From NCBI GenBank assembly GCA_022766385.1, contig JALEPJ010000057.1:1-38516 (forward strand): a stretch of DNA of 38,516 nucleotides. The letters are read 5' to 3'. The notes under the pieces are model-generated. The model made no database searches. It saw only the letters and a program-made list of their open reading frames with translations, and was not told the DNA's origin. Shown here piece by piece: positions 16,188 through 23,106 of this stretch. The stretch comes from Rikenellaceae bacterium. GTDB lineage: Bacteria > Bacteroidota > Bacteroidia > Bacteroidales > UBA932. How positions within the stretch are numbered: position 1 is the first letter of the stretch; every line of letters starts with the position of its first letter. A program made the position numbers and the translations under genes.

Positions 16188-16833
16188 CGCACAGGATTGG
16201 GCCATGGAAGCCGTGGAATGCGAACGCCAGGTTTTCGAAGCTGACAATCCTCAGGCGGCAAACGAGGCACTGATACGGAAGGCCCTGTGTTATAGGAAAA
16301 TGAACGACTATTCCAAGGCGAGTGAAAGCTTGGGAAGGGTCAGGATGTATTTAATGGAGCCTGAAGAGAGGAGCGAACTGCTCCTGAACAAGGCTTTATG
16401 TTCAGCAAAGGCGCAGAACACCGAAGATGCACTTTCCTGTCTGGAGCAGATCATTGCCTCCGGAACAGAAGTAGGTGCGGAGCTCAAAAGTCAACTGGAT
16501 GAACTCCAAAACTCTCGCCCAGCCCCGAAATCCGAAGACAAGGCGATGCTGCTTTCTATGCTTCCTCCTCTGGGGCATTGCTATACTGAAAATTACAAAG
16601 AAGGGGCAGTTTCTCTGGCATTGAACGCCCTGGCTGCCGGATGGACGCTCTGGCAATGTCTCGAAGGATGTTGGATCAGCGGCTTGTTGGGCGGCGGCAT
16701 TGCCCTTAATTATACCTATATGGGAGGCATCGGAGAATCGATTGCCCTTGTTGGAAAATACAATGACGAGCAGAAACTCCTTTTCAATGAAGCTCTGCTC
16801 GCCCTCATTTGCGCTCATATTCCTGCGGAATAG
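16126..16833 (+). CDS. Exported TPR-like protein with C-terminal membrane hairpin
   Basis: The 235-aa protein begins with a signal peptide (NWTRLFFSICIFLSAASSIDA) encoded entirely within the last 62 bases of the preceding gene in another frame. The next downstream ATG (16204) would remove the signal peptide, so the overlap is probably real. Residues about 25-125 form TPR-like helical pairs (ALIRKALCYRKMNDYSKA, then LLNKALCSAKAQNTEDA). The C-terminal part repeats the layout of its neighbour: MLPPLGHCYTENYKEGAVS, then hydrophobic helices with GLLGGGIALNYTYMGG. It is probably a divergent paralogue of the 15063 product. It converges on the DUF4252 gene with only six bases between stops. Confidence 0.72.
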   Translation: MNWTRLFFSICIFLSAASSIDAQDWAMEAVECERQVFEADNPQAANEALIRKALCYRKMNDYSKASESLGRVRMYLMEPEERSELLLNKALCSAKAQNTEDALSCLEQIIASGTEVGAELKSQLDELQNSRPAPKSEDKAMLLSMLPPLGHCYTENYKEGAVSLALNALAAGWTLWQCLEGCWISGLLGGGIALNYTYMGGIGESIALVGKYNDEQKLLFNEALLALICAHIPAE

Positions 16834-16839
16834 AAGCAG

Positions 16840-17316
16840 CTATTCTGTTAATAGACGTTCCAGTTCTGCTCTGTCTATCACACCGTCCATACAGATGAAA
16901 GTACACTCGCCCTCATCATAAGCGGACATCACGAACGAGTTGATAACTTCATCATTGCCAATAGTATAGAATCTCGTAGCCATACCGTCATCCTTCGCTT
17001 CCATCATCAGCTCGAACTTCCCGTTGCCGATGAACTTCTTCACATCAGCCTTGATGCTCTCGACAAGTTCCGGATTCTCGGTACTGATGAGGTAAAAGCC
17101 CTTCAGGTTGCGAACCACCCCGCTGATATCCTGAGAACTGTTCCCCGTATCAATCTCCGGAATACGGCCTATCATTTTGAACATTGCCGGTGAAATATAG
17201 ACGGCCGAGACTCCTTTCTCATCAGAGTACTTGTTGTAAATGTATTTGCTGTCCTGAGCAAAGGCATTTACTGTCATTATCAAGAAGGTAAAGAAAACCA
17301 AAGCCTTTTTCATCAC
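16840..17316 (-). CDS. DUF4252 domain-containing exported protein
   Basis: The 158-aa protein has a signal peptide (KKALVFFTFLIMTVNAFAQ) and a single DUF4252 domain: KYSDEKGVSAVYISPAMFKMI near the start, a central FYLISTENPELVESIK, and a C-terminal CTFICMDG.ID motif. The function of DUF4252 is unknown; such genes are commonly found beside ECF sigma/anti-sigma pairs in Bacteroidetes, as here. Its start overlaps the anti-sigma-like stop by four bases, so it is last in a four-gene minus-strand unit that begins with another DUF4252 gene. Confidence 0.88.
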   Translation of the reverse strand: MMKKALVFFTFLIMTVNAFAQDSKYIYNKYSDEKGVSAVYISPAMFKMIGRIPEIDTGNSSQDISGVVRNLKGFYLISTENPELVESIKADVKKFIGNGKFELMMEAKDDGMATRFYTIGNDEVINSFVMSAYDEGECTFICMDGVIDRAELERLLTE

Positions 17317-17720
17317 TTTTGTATTTTGGTCATTATTTGTTTTGTCTGTTCTATGATTGAAGAATTGGCATTATGTACCATGCTGGCGCCTGTTTCAATT
17401 TTATCGGACATCAGCGAGAATGCGCGCTCCAGTTCAGCATAGGCAAGAGCCGGATCCGCGAAGGTATCCTGAGGAGTTGAATTCAGATTCATCATACCAA
17501 GCCCGACTCCAAGAACCAGGGCAATGGACGCAGCCGCGCTGAGGCCATACAGGAAAAGCTTTCTCGTAGCACTTCGCGCCTCCTCCTTTGATTCTTCCTG
17601 AAGCTCAAGAAGGGCAATGCTTGTCCTAATTTCAGTATCCAGCGACTCGGGGACCTCTACGCTTTCATCCGAAGCAATACGCTCGAGCTCTTCCAGGGAA
17701 ATATCATCATACTCTCTCAT
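17313..17720 (-). CDS. Small single-pass membrane protein, probable anti-sigma factor
   Basis: The 135-aa protein has an acidic N-terminal cytoplasmic segment (SLEELERIASDESVEVPESL), one membrane helix (about 54-76, LFLYGLSAAASIALVLGVGL) and a short periplasmic tail of predicted amphipathic helix. The layout fits the short anti-sigma proteins that follow ECF sigma genes in Bacteroidetes, although the sequence has no zinc-binding HxxxCxxC motif. It overlaps the sigma gene by 14 bases and the downstream DUF4252 gene by four. The role is inferred from size, topology and position. Confidence 0.7.
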   Translation of the reverse strand: MREYDDISLEELERIASDESVEVPESLDTEIRTSIALLELQEESKEEARSATRKLFLYGLSAAASIALVLGVGLGMMNLNSTPQDTFADPALAYAELERAFSLMSDKIETGASMVHNANSSIIEQTKQIMTKIQK

Positions 17721-18198
17721 ATTCCTGCAGTTTTTGTTTCAAAGACTTCCTTGCTATACTTAACTGAACCCTGGTGTTTATCTGGGACAGACCCATCCTT
17801 TTGGCTATCTCTTCGTATTCCAGGTTCTCAAACACCCTCAATCTCAAAATCTCCTTCTGTTTTGGAGGAAGCTGTTCCATCAGCATCAAGGTCCTCCTGA
17901 GGGTTTCACGGGAATAAATAGAGTTTTCCGGCGGCTCGTCAATTCTTTCAGGTATATACCCGTTCACCTGCTTGCCCCTTTTCCTTAACCTGTCAATGCA
18001 TAGATTCTTGATAAGGGTAAAGGAATATGCCTGAAGGTTTGAAATCCCGTCTAAATGCTCCCGCTGGTTCCAAAGCTTGATCAGAAGGTCCTGAACCGCA
18101 TCCTTTGCTTCAGCATCGTCCTCAAGAAAGCGGTAAGCAATCCTGTACAGGCCACTGCCGAGTGAGCTGATGCGTTCTTTGAATACTTCTGAAGTCAT
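17707..18198 (-). CDS. ECF-type RNA polymerase sigma factor
   Basis: The 163-aa sigma-70-family protein has only regions 2 and 4. Region 2 (about 15-80) includes YRFLEDDAEAKDAVQDLLIKLW and NLCIDRLRKR. Region 4 (about 108-158) includes LPPKQKEILRLRVFENLEYEEIA with the helix-turn-helix MGLSQINTRVQLSIARKSLK. It directs RNA polymerase to a small regulon, probably in response to an envelope signal relayed by the following membrane protein. It lies 12 bases after the first DUF4252 gene. A candidate ECF promoter (18748-18770) precedes the unit, suggesting autoregulation. Confidence 0.93.
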   Translation of the reverse strand: MTSEVFKERISSLGSGLYRIAYRFLEDDAEAKDAVQDLLIKLWNQREHLDGISNLQAYSFTLIKNLCIDRLRKRGKQVNGYIPERIDEPPENSIYSRETLRRTLMLMEQLPPKQKEILRLRVFENLEYEEIAKRMGLSQINTRVQLSIARKSLKQKLQEYERV

Positions 18199-18210
18199 AC
18201 TGGGACAATA

Positions 18211-18714
18211 TTAGCGGATGTCCATCAATCCATTCAATGAAATGGTTCCGAAAAGACAGATCAAGGAGTTTTCGCTTGATGAGTGGAGTACGAAATCCTT
18301 GACGGTGGATTCGTCTTCGGAAACGAAGCCATAGATTTTCATACTGTCACCGTCATCCTTGACATCTACCAGAAGATTGTTGGGGTCAAGTACTTTCTCA
18401 ATCTTCCTATTGAATTTTGAACTGAGAGACTCATCGCAGGAACTATAGTCGATAACGGAAATCTTCTTGATCCCCATAAGAGCCTTGAGCATCTCTTTCT
18501 CCTGAGGGTCGGTTACATCATCCATTCCTGCCTTGATGGCCCTTCTTAACAGACCGGTACCCAACGAACCAAGTTTGACGACCTCGACTCCCTGTGTTCG
18601 GCTAATCTGATTGACCAGTATTTCAAGTTCTTTATTACTGGTTCGCTGCTGCCCGCCAGCCATTCCAATCAATGGCATCATTATAAGCAACAATAGTATT
18701 ACTGTTCTTTTCAT
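18211..18714 (-). CDS. DUF4252 domain-containing exported protein (first copy)
   Basis: The 167-aa product has a signal peptide (KRTVILLLLIMMPLIGMAGG) and a DUF4252 domain similar in layout to the copy at 16840-17316: a conserved central IKKISVIDYSS, DVKDDGDSMKIYGF and the terminal SLICLFGTISLNGLMD. I chose ATG 18714 at the start of the signal peptide rather than the frame opening at 18741. It is the first gene of the DUF4252-sigma-anti-sigma-DUF4252 unit and is preceded by the candidate ECF promoter. The two copies are clearly divergent, so this is an old duplication. Confidence 0.85.
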   Translation of the reverse strand: MKRTVILLLLIMMPLIGMAGGQQRTSNKELEILVNQISRTQGVEVVKLGSLGTGLLRRAIKAGMDDVTDPQEKEMLKALMGIKKISVIDYSSCDESLSSKFNRKIEKVLDPNNLLVDVKDDGDSMKIYGFVSEDESTVKDFVLHSSSENSLICLFGTISLNGLMDIR

Positions 18715-18747
18715 ACTTGTTTTGATGTTTACGTTTTGCACCTTGAA

Positions 18748-18770
18748 GACGCAGCACTCAGAAGTCTGTT
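18748..18770 (-). promoter_or_regulatory. Candidate ECF promoter of the DUF4252/sigma unit
   Basis: On the minus strand AAC, 16 nt, CGTC matches the general ECF pattern (AAC near -35, CGTC near -10) and is placed about 34 nt before the first ATG. No TAnnTTTG element occurs in this gap. The match is short, so it is a hypothesis. Confidence 0.4.
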
Positions 18771-18782
18771 AAGAAAAAAAGA

Positions 18783-18834
18783 TAAAAAAAAGAGGATGAT
18801 CCAAGCATCAAATCTGACGTTTAAACCATCCTCT
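18783..18834 (-). terminator. Rho-independent terminator of tRNA-Phe
   Basis: On the minus strand AGAGGATG (complement of 18827-18834) pairs with CATCCTCT (complement of 18791-18798), followed by a run of eight U residues. The loop is 28 nt. It begins 8 bases after the tRNA 3' end. Confidence 0.8.
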
Positions 18835-18841
18835 CTAAAAG

Positions 18842-18914
18842 TGGTGCTGGCAGGAGTTGAACCGGCGACACATGGATTTTCAGTCCATTGCTCTACCACC
18901 TGAGCTACAGCACC
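18842..18914 (-). tRNA. tRNA-Phe (anticodon GAA)
   Basis: Cloverleaf reads well: acceptor GGTGCTG/CAGCACC, D arm GCTC/GAGC, anticodon stem ATGGA/TCCAT around loop CTGAAAA (anticodon GAA), T loop TTCAACT. The T stem GCCGG/CCTGC has one C-T mismatch in the middle. Discriminator A is followed by CTTTT, so the 3' CCA is not encoded. A strong promoter (18953-18983) precedes it. Confidence 0.95.
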
Positions 18915-18952
18915 ATATTTTGTATCCATACGGAGCGTTCCGTTTGGGATTA

Positions 18953-18983
18953 CAAAGGTAAGCATTTTTTTCTAACTTCCAAA
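18953..18983 (-). promoter_or_regulatory. Promoter of tRNA-Phe
   Basis: On the minus strand TTTG (18980-18983), 19 nt, TACCTTTG (18953-18960): an exact match to the Bacteroidetes vegetative promoter, 38 nt upstream of the tRNA. Confidence 0.8.
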
Positions 18984-19108
18984 TATATTATTAAATTTTT
19001 TGAAGAAAAAATGAAGTACAGCCTCGCTATGAGTGGAGTATACCGTTTGGCAAGCTGTTTTCCAGCAGACCTCCGTCAATTGGCAGTGAGAATTATTCGC
19101 TACTCATC

Positions 19109-19151
19109 TTAATCCAAATGAGCAGCTGATTCAGGCATTCTTTTGGATTAA
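19109..19151. repeat. Perfect 10-bp inverted repeat upstream of the OmpA-family gene
   Basis: TTAATCCAAA (19109-19118) and TTTGGATTAA (19142-19151) are exact reverse complements separated by 23 bases. It lies 52 bases before the ATG of the lipoprotein gene and no gene ends just upstream, so it is not an obvious terminator. It could be an operator or a leader structure. Beyond it and the tRNA-Phe promoter I see nothing else in 18984-19202. Confidence 0.5.
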
Positions 19152-19202
19152 TGAAAAACTGTCGCTAAATTGCGGCTTTAAATTGGAACAATATCTATTG
19201 AC

Positions 19203-19889
19203 ATGAAAAAGTACATCGCAATGTTCCTCTGCGGAACAATGATTTTCACAGGATGCTCTTCACTCTCGAAGATGGCACAGGCTTCTCTAATTGGTACAGG
19301 TTCAGGCGCTGCAGTAGGTGCCGGAATCGGCGCCGCAATCGGCAAGGACGGTAAAGGAGCTGCTATTGGAGCCGCTATCGGTTCAGCAGTAGGAGCTACA
19401 GCCGGCGCAATAATCGGAAAGAAGATGGACCAGAAGGCTGAGCAGCTCGCAGCCATAGAGAATGCTCAGGTCGAGACCATCGAAGATGCTAATGGCCTGA
19501 CTTCCATCAAGGTCACCTTTGACAGCGGTATCCTCTTCGCCACAAACAAGGCTGATCTCAGCACAGCATCGAAGACTTCCCTTTCCAAGTTCGCCCAGCA
19601 GATGGTGGATCTTCCTGATACCGACATCACTATCTACGGCCACACAGACAATACAGGTTCTGATGCTATCAACGAGAAGCTTTCCCTTCAGAGAGCAGAG
19701 TCTGTGGCAGATTATCTTAAGAACTGCGGCATCTCAAGAAAGCGTATGACAGTTGAAGGCAAATCATACAGTATGCCTGTAGCTTCCAACGAGACCCTTG
19801 AGGGTCGTGCCCAGAACCGTCGAGTAGAGGTTTACATATACGCAAACGAGGATATGATCAAGAAGGCTGAGACCGGAAATCTCCAGTAA
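19203..19889 (+). CDS. OmpA-family lipoprotein with glycine zipper
   Basis: The 228-aa protein has a lipoprotein signal (MKKYIAMFLCGTMIFTGCSS, lipid C18), a glycine-zipper region (about 31-78, repeated G-A-A-I/V-G-A units) that probably inserts in or spans the outer membrane, and a C-terminal OmpA domain (about 100-215). The peptidoglycan-binding motif is readable: TIYGHTDNTG, LSLQRAESVADYL and GRAQNRRVEVYI. It would tether the outer membrane to the cell wall. It is monocistronic, ended by a terminator at 19915. Confidence 0.92.
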   Translation: MKKYIAMFLCGTMIFTGCSSLSKMAQASLIGTGSGAAVGAGIGAAIGKDGKGAAIGAAIGSAVGATAGAIIGKKMDQKAEQLAAIENAQVETIEDANGLTSIKVTFDSGILFATNKADLSTASKTSLSKFAQQMVDLPDTDITIYGHTDNTGSDAINEKLSLQRAESVADYLKNCGISRKRMTVEGKSYSMPVASNETLEGRAQNRRVEVYIYANEDMIKKAETGNLQ

Positions 19890-19914
19890 GAGCCCTTGAA
19901 CAGATACAGAAAAG

Positions 19915-19945
19915 TGCATTGTCATTATCCGGCAATGCATTTTTT
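19915..19945 (+). terminator. Rho-independent terminator after the OmpA-family gene
   Basis: TGCATTG (19915-19921) pairs with CAATGCA (19933-19939), followed by six T (19940-19945). Its position shows that the downstream PriA-like gene cannot begin at the TTG at 19919. Confidence 0.82.
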
Positions 19946-19948
19946 CGT

Positions 19949-19956
19949 TATCTTAG
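19949..19956 (+). promoter_or_regulatory. Probable -7 element (TATCTTAG) of the PriA-like gene
   Basis: TATCTTAG differs by one base from TAnnTTTG and directly follows the ompA terminator. Transcription would start near 19963, supporting a translation start at 19982 or later. Confidence 0.4.
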
Positions 19957-19981
19957 CAGTCTTCGAAGAGACGAAAGCGTA

Positions 19982-21874
19982 GTGGAAGAGAAGGAAAGAT
20001 ATATTAAGGTGATGCTCCCTATTCACTTGAGCTGGGAGCCGTATTACCGTTGCCACGAAGAGCTCAGCATAGGTGAACGAGTCCGGGTTTCCTTCGCCGG
20101 CAGGCGCTACATTGCTGTGGTCAGCGCCGTTGACCTTATTCCCGACATAGACACAAGCAGAATCCAGAATATTGAAGGCGTCGAAAGACGTCTGGAAACC
20201 ATCAGCACCGGGGAAATTGCTTTATGGAAGTTCATTTCCTCTTACTACCTCTGCAGCCCTGGGGAGGTTTACAGACTCGCCTACCCTGCCGTCAGGACTT
20301 CAGGTGAAGAATCCCAGGCTAACTCCGAAGAAAGACGTGAAGCGAAAGAAGCGAAGCAGCGCAATGTCCTGCTCGTCAGAATATCCAGAATGCAGGAAAG
20401 GCTGCAAAAAAAGGAACTGGCGCTCCAAGGAAGGCATGGAAGCAAGATTGCGGAAAAACTTACAGAGCAGAGGGACAGTATAGCCCTACAGTTGGAAGAA
20501 GCCAAGCAGGAACTGCAAATGCTTGAAAGCGGAAAGGGACGGGGCAATGACCACCGCCACGCGCCACTGCCATTGCCAGAATTCAAGCATTGCCCCGAAT
20601 ACGATGAAATCAAGAGTGCCTTCAATGATGGGAAAACGGTGTTGCTGAGCGGAGGACCTGCGAGGATTGACCGCATCATCGAAGCTGCTGCTGAAAGCAT
20701 TGCCTCCAGGAAGGATGTGCTGCTGCTCGTGCCTGATCTCGCCCTTTCAAAGGATCTTCAGGAGAAACTGGGAAGCGTTTTCGGACAGAGGCTTAGACTC
20801 TACCATTCTGATGCTACGCCCGGTGAGCGGAGGGATACTGCCAATTTACTCCGGGATAAGAATTCCGATGCTTGTCTCGTACTTGGAACCAAGAATGCTG
20901 TTTTTCTTCCATTCAGCAAATTAGGCCTTGTGATAGTTGAGGAAGAACACGATGTCAATTATAAGGAAAGGGACAGAATCCCACATTTCAATGGGCGGGA
21001 TTGTGCAATAATCCTTGGAACCATACATAACGCTACCATCCTTCTATCCTCCCCGTCCCCATCGCTGGAGTCCATACTCAACTGCATCAACGGAAGGTAC
21101 TCATCCATCAGTATTGCACCTTCCGCAGTCAAGATGGAACTTATAGACACAAGTGAGGAATACAAGAAAAAAGGTATGGTAGGAAACCTGTCAAGGCTTC
21201 TTATCAAAAGCATAGACGAGACCCTGAAAAAGCAAAACAAGGTATTGATACTGAGACCGTGGGGGCCTGTTGACGATCTGAAAGAAGAGCTCCGGAATCT
21301 ATGGCCGGAAGAAAGTGCTGTTGGTGGCTTGGACTGCCTCACAGTATATGAAGCGAAACGTTTGGACCTGTCTCCCTATGCACTGATCTCAATAATTCAA
21401 GCTGAGCTTCTGATCGAGAAGAGCGACTTCAGAGCAGACGAGCGCGCAATCCAGACTCTGGAACAAATCAGGGGGCGTATGGAAGGCAGAATGATTATCC
21501 AGGCCAAGCAGAGCACACATCAAGTTTTCAGTCTGGGACAGAATCTTGTCCCGCGTTTGCTATCTGAGCGACGGGAGTTCGCATTTCCTCCATATACCCG
21601 CCTGTTGGACATCGTAATCAATGATAATAACAAATCCCGATTGGAGAAACTTTCAAATGATCTGGCGAAACTGCTCGTAGATTTCAATCCCCTCGGTCCT
21701 TTCACCCCAATGGAAGGCAGGAAGAGCCTTGATGAACGCAGATGCATCAGAATCAGTCTCGCTAAGAATGCTGTTCTGAAAGACAATAAGGAAAGGATAG
21801 CTGCAGTGGTCGATAGTTTCGGGAAAGAACGCAACTACAGCACCCACATTTCCTTGGATGTGGATCCAATATAG
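19982..21874 (+). CDS. PriA-like protein with degenerate helicase core
   Basis: About 630 aa, clearly related to primosomal protein N' (PriA). The N-terminal 3'-end DNA-binding domain is well kept: IKVMLPIHLSWEPYY, RVRVSFAGRRYIAVV and SSYYLCSPGEVYRLAYP. The winged-helix part is replaced by a charged coiled coil (about residues 115-185). In the helicase core, Walker A (family G-x-T-G-S-G-K-T) is LLSGGPARIDR with no GKT (bases about 20641-20673), motif II is VIVEEEHDVNYKER, and motif VI (GRAGR) is contracted to RGRMEGR. The eight zinc-binding cysteines are missing. Normal PriA in this phylum is about 810-820 aa. ATP-driven unwinding is therefore unlikely; DNA or PriB/DnaT-like binding may remain. 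The start is GTG 19982; ATG 20012 is the alternative. Confidence 0.8.
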   Translation: MEEKERYIKVMLPIHLSWEPYYRCHEELSIGERVRVSFAGRRYIAVVSAVDLIPDIDTSRIQNIEGVERRLETISTGEIALWKFISSYYLCSPGEVYRLAYPAVRTSGEESQANSEERREAKEAKQRNVLLVRISRMQERLQKKELALQGRHGSKIAEKLTEQRDSIALQLEEAKQELQMLESGKGRGNDHRHAPLPLPEFKHCPEYDEIKSAFNDGKTVLLSGGPARIDRIIEAAAESIASRKDVLLLVPDLALSKDLQEKLGSVFGQRLRLYHSDATPGERRDTANLLRDKNSDACLVLGTKNAVFLPFSKLGLVIVEEEHDVNYKERDRIPHFNGRDCAIILGTIHNATILLSSPSPSLESILNCINGRYSSISIAPSAVKMELIDTSEEYKKKGMVGNLSRLLIKSIDETLKKQNKVLILRPWGPVDDLKEELRNLWPEESAVGGLDCLTVYEAKRLDLSPYALISIIQAELLIEKSDFRADERAIQTLEQIRGRMEGRMIIQAKQSTHQVFSLGQNLVPRLLSERREFAFPPYTRLLDIVINDNNKSRLEKLSNDLAKLLVDFNPLGPFTPMEGRKSLDERRCIRISLAKNAVLKDNKERIAAVVDSFGKERNYSTHISLDVDPI

Positions 21875-21875
21875 C

Positions 21876-22442
21876 CTACTCTTCGGTCTCTTCCGTATCA
21901 ACTCCCTTTACAAGTTCGAGATAGCCGTCGATCACCACGCCCATATTCTTATGAAGGTCATCCTGTTTCGAAGCGATGCCAAGAAGCTTTCCATCAGGTG
22001 TCAGGGCAGCATAGGAGTCCTTGAAAAGCGTCTTTCCTCCTTCAGATATGGCCTCGGCATTGAACCTGTATTCATAGTAGGCGACATCATTCAAGCGCTC
22101 TGAAATCGACGTTTTGATACTGTCAAGACCGGCAAGGATAAGGATATCCCGATTCAGGCTTTCCTGCTTCAGCGCAGCATTTTTCTTTTTCTTTTCAGCC
22201 GTATATTTGAGAAGGAACTTCTCGTCACTCTTCTTCTTCGACTCGAAGATGCGGCTCCTGCGCTCGATTTCCTGGCCGAAAGTAGTGGAATCAACCTTCA
22301 CCAGTTCAAGGAGTTTGACCTTGGTATAATTCGGATCATAGGACATTATCTCGGAAACGACAGCCGTGGATACAGGGTCCGGAGTTTTGTCTGTGCATCC
22401 TGCAAGAAGCAAGAGAATAGCAAAAGGAATGATTCTTTTCAT
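21876..22442 (-). CDS. Small lipoprotein, unknown function
   Basis: The 188-aa protein has a lipoprotein signal (MKRIIPFAILLLLAGCTDK, lipid C16). The mature part has a lysine-rich central helix (RRSRIFESKKKSDEKF and AEKKKKNAALK) that looks like a short coiled coil, then a strand-rich C terminus (VAYYEYRFNAEA, LFKDSYAALTPDGKL). I do not recognise the family. I chose ATG 22442, which begins the signal peptide; the frame from 22484 would run through the tRNA-Glu terminator. It follows tRNA-Glu on the same strand and meets the PriA-like gene tail to tail with one base between stops. Confidence 0.75.
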   Translation of the reverse strand: MKRIIPFAILLLLAGCTDKTPDPVSTAVVSEIMSYDPNYTKVKLLELVKVDSTTFGQEIERRSRIFESKKKSDEKFLLKYTAEKKKKNAALKQESLNRDILILAGLDSIKTSISERLNDVAYYEYRFNAEAISEGGKTLFKDSYAALTPDGKLLGIASKQDDLHKNMGVVIDGYLELVKGVDTEETEE

Positions 22443-22460
22443 ATGAGGCGGGTATAAAAC

Positions 22461-22489
22461 ACAAAAGAGGATGACTTCAATCATCCTCT
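22461..22489 (-). terminator. Rho-independent terminator of tRNA-Glu
   Basis: On the minus strand AGAGGATGA pairs with TCATCCTCT (stems at 22481-22489 and 22466-22474) around a 6-nt loop, followed by UUUUGUG. The stem shares eight bases with the tRNA-Phe terminator. It lies between the tRNA and the lipoprotein ATG. Confidence 0.78.
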
Positions 22490-22493
22490 CATT

Positions 22494-22568
22494 TGGTACT
22501 GGATAGGAGAATCGAACTCCTATTGCAAGATTGAGAATCTTGAGTACTAACCGTTATACGAATCCAGC
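22494..22568 (-). tRNA. tRNA-Glu (anticodon CTC)
   Basis: Acceptor GCTGGAT/ATCCAGT (first pair G-U), D arm GTAT/GTAC, anticodon stem CAAGA/TCTTG around loop TTCTCAA (anticodon CTC), T arm AGGAG/CTCCT around TTCGATT. The 3' CCA is encoded, unlike in the tRNA-Phe gene. Confidence 0.93.
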
Positions 22569-22599
22569 ATTTAGTGGCGACAAACGTCATCCAACAATG

Positions 22600-22630
22600 C
22601 AAAGGTACAACATTTTTTTGAATCCGCAAT
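22600..22630 (-). promoter_or_regulatory. Promoter of tRNA-Glu
   Basis: On the minus strand ATTG (22627-22630), 19 nt, TACCTTTG (22600-22607). The -7 element is identical to that of tRNA-Phe and the -33 element differs by one base. Confidence 0.7.
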
Positions 22631-22654
22631 ACTTTTACCTCAAAAAAGACCGAT

Positions 22655-23026
22655 TTACTTCAGAAAAGCGAAGAAAACGGCCAGAACCAGGCAGAAAAAT
22701 GAGACCAGATGATTCCAATGCAGGCTCTCTCCCTTGAAGAAAATGGCCACAATGACTGTAAATACGGTCAATGAAATCACTTCCTGGATAATCTTCAGTT
22801 GTATGAGCGAAAAAGGGCCGCCGTTGATATTGGAACCCAGCCTGTTTGCAGGTACCTGAAGGCAATATTCGAAGAATGCTATACCCCAGGAGAAAAGGAT
22901 TACAAGTATCAGAGGCCAGCCATCGGAGACGTGCATATCCTGAAGTTTGAGATGACCGTACCAGGCGAAGGTCATGCAGATATTGGAACCTATCAAAAGC
23001 AGTATTGCCCAGAAACCCTGTATCAT
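22655..23026 (-). CDS. DMT-family membrane protein (DUF486)
   Basis: The 123-aa protein has four predicted membrane helices and the DUF486 signature: FEYCLQVPANRLG in the middle, then FSLIQLKIIQEVISLTVFTVI. The family belongs to the drug/metabolite transporter clan; no substrate is known. The length is normal for the family. It is divergent from glmM, with about 80 bases between the two starts, and its downstream end faces the tRNA-Glu promoter. Confidence 0.88.
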   Translation of the reverse strand: MIQGFWAILLLIGSNICMTFAWYGHLKLQDMHVSDGWPLILVILFSWGIAFFEYCLQVPANRLGSNINGGPFSLIQLKIIQEVISLTVFTVIVAIFFKGESLHWNHLVSFFCLVLAVFFAFLK

Positions 23027-23054
23027 AAAATAATTCTTATTTGTTCAAGGGCGG

Positions 23055-23081
23055 CAAATTTACACATTATTATTAAATTTG
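23055..23081. promoter_or_regulatory. Divergent -7 elements between DUF486 gene and glmM
   Basis: TAAATTTG occurs on the plus strand at 23074-23081 and on the minus strand at 23055-23062, pointing toward glmM and the DUF486 gene respectively. Neither has a clear TTTG at 19-20 nt. Confidence 0.45.
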
Positions 23082-23106
23082 CATTTTCAAATAACGCATT
23101 TATTAT

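Noticed and set aside
19011..19112. Short frame of 33 codons starting with ATG after an A-rich stretch upstream of the OmpA-family gene
   Set aside because: No promoter or family resemblance; codons and length are consistent with chance in a non-coding gap.
19919..19981. TTG start for the PriA-like gene
   Set aside because: The TTG sits inside the stem of the ompA terminator (19915-19945), so a transcript starting later is more likely.
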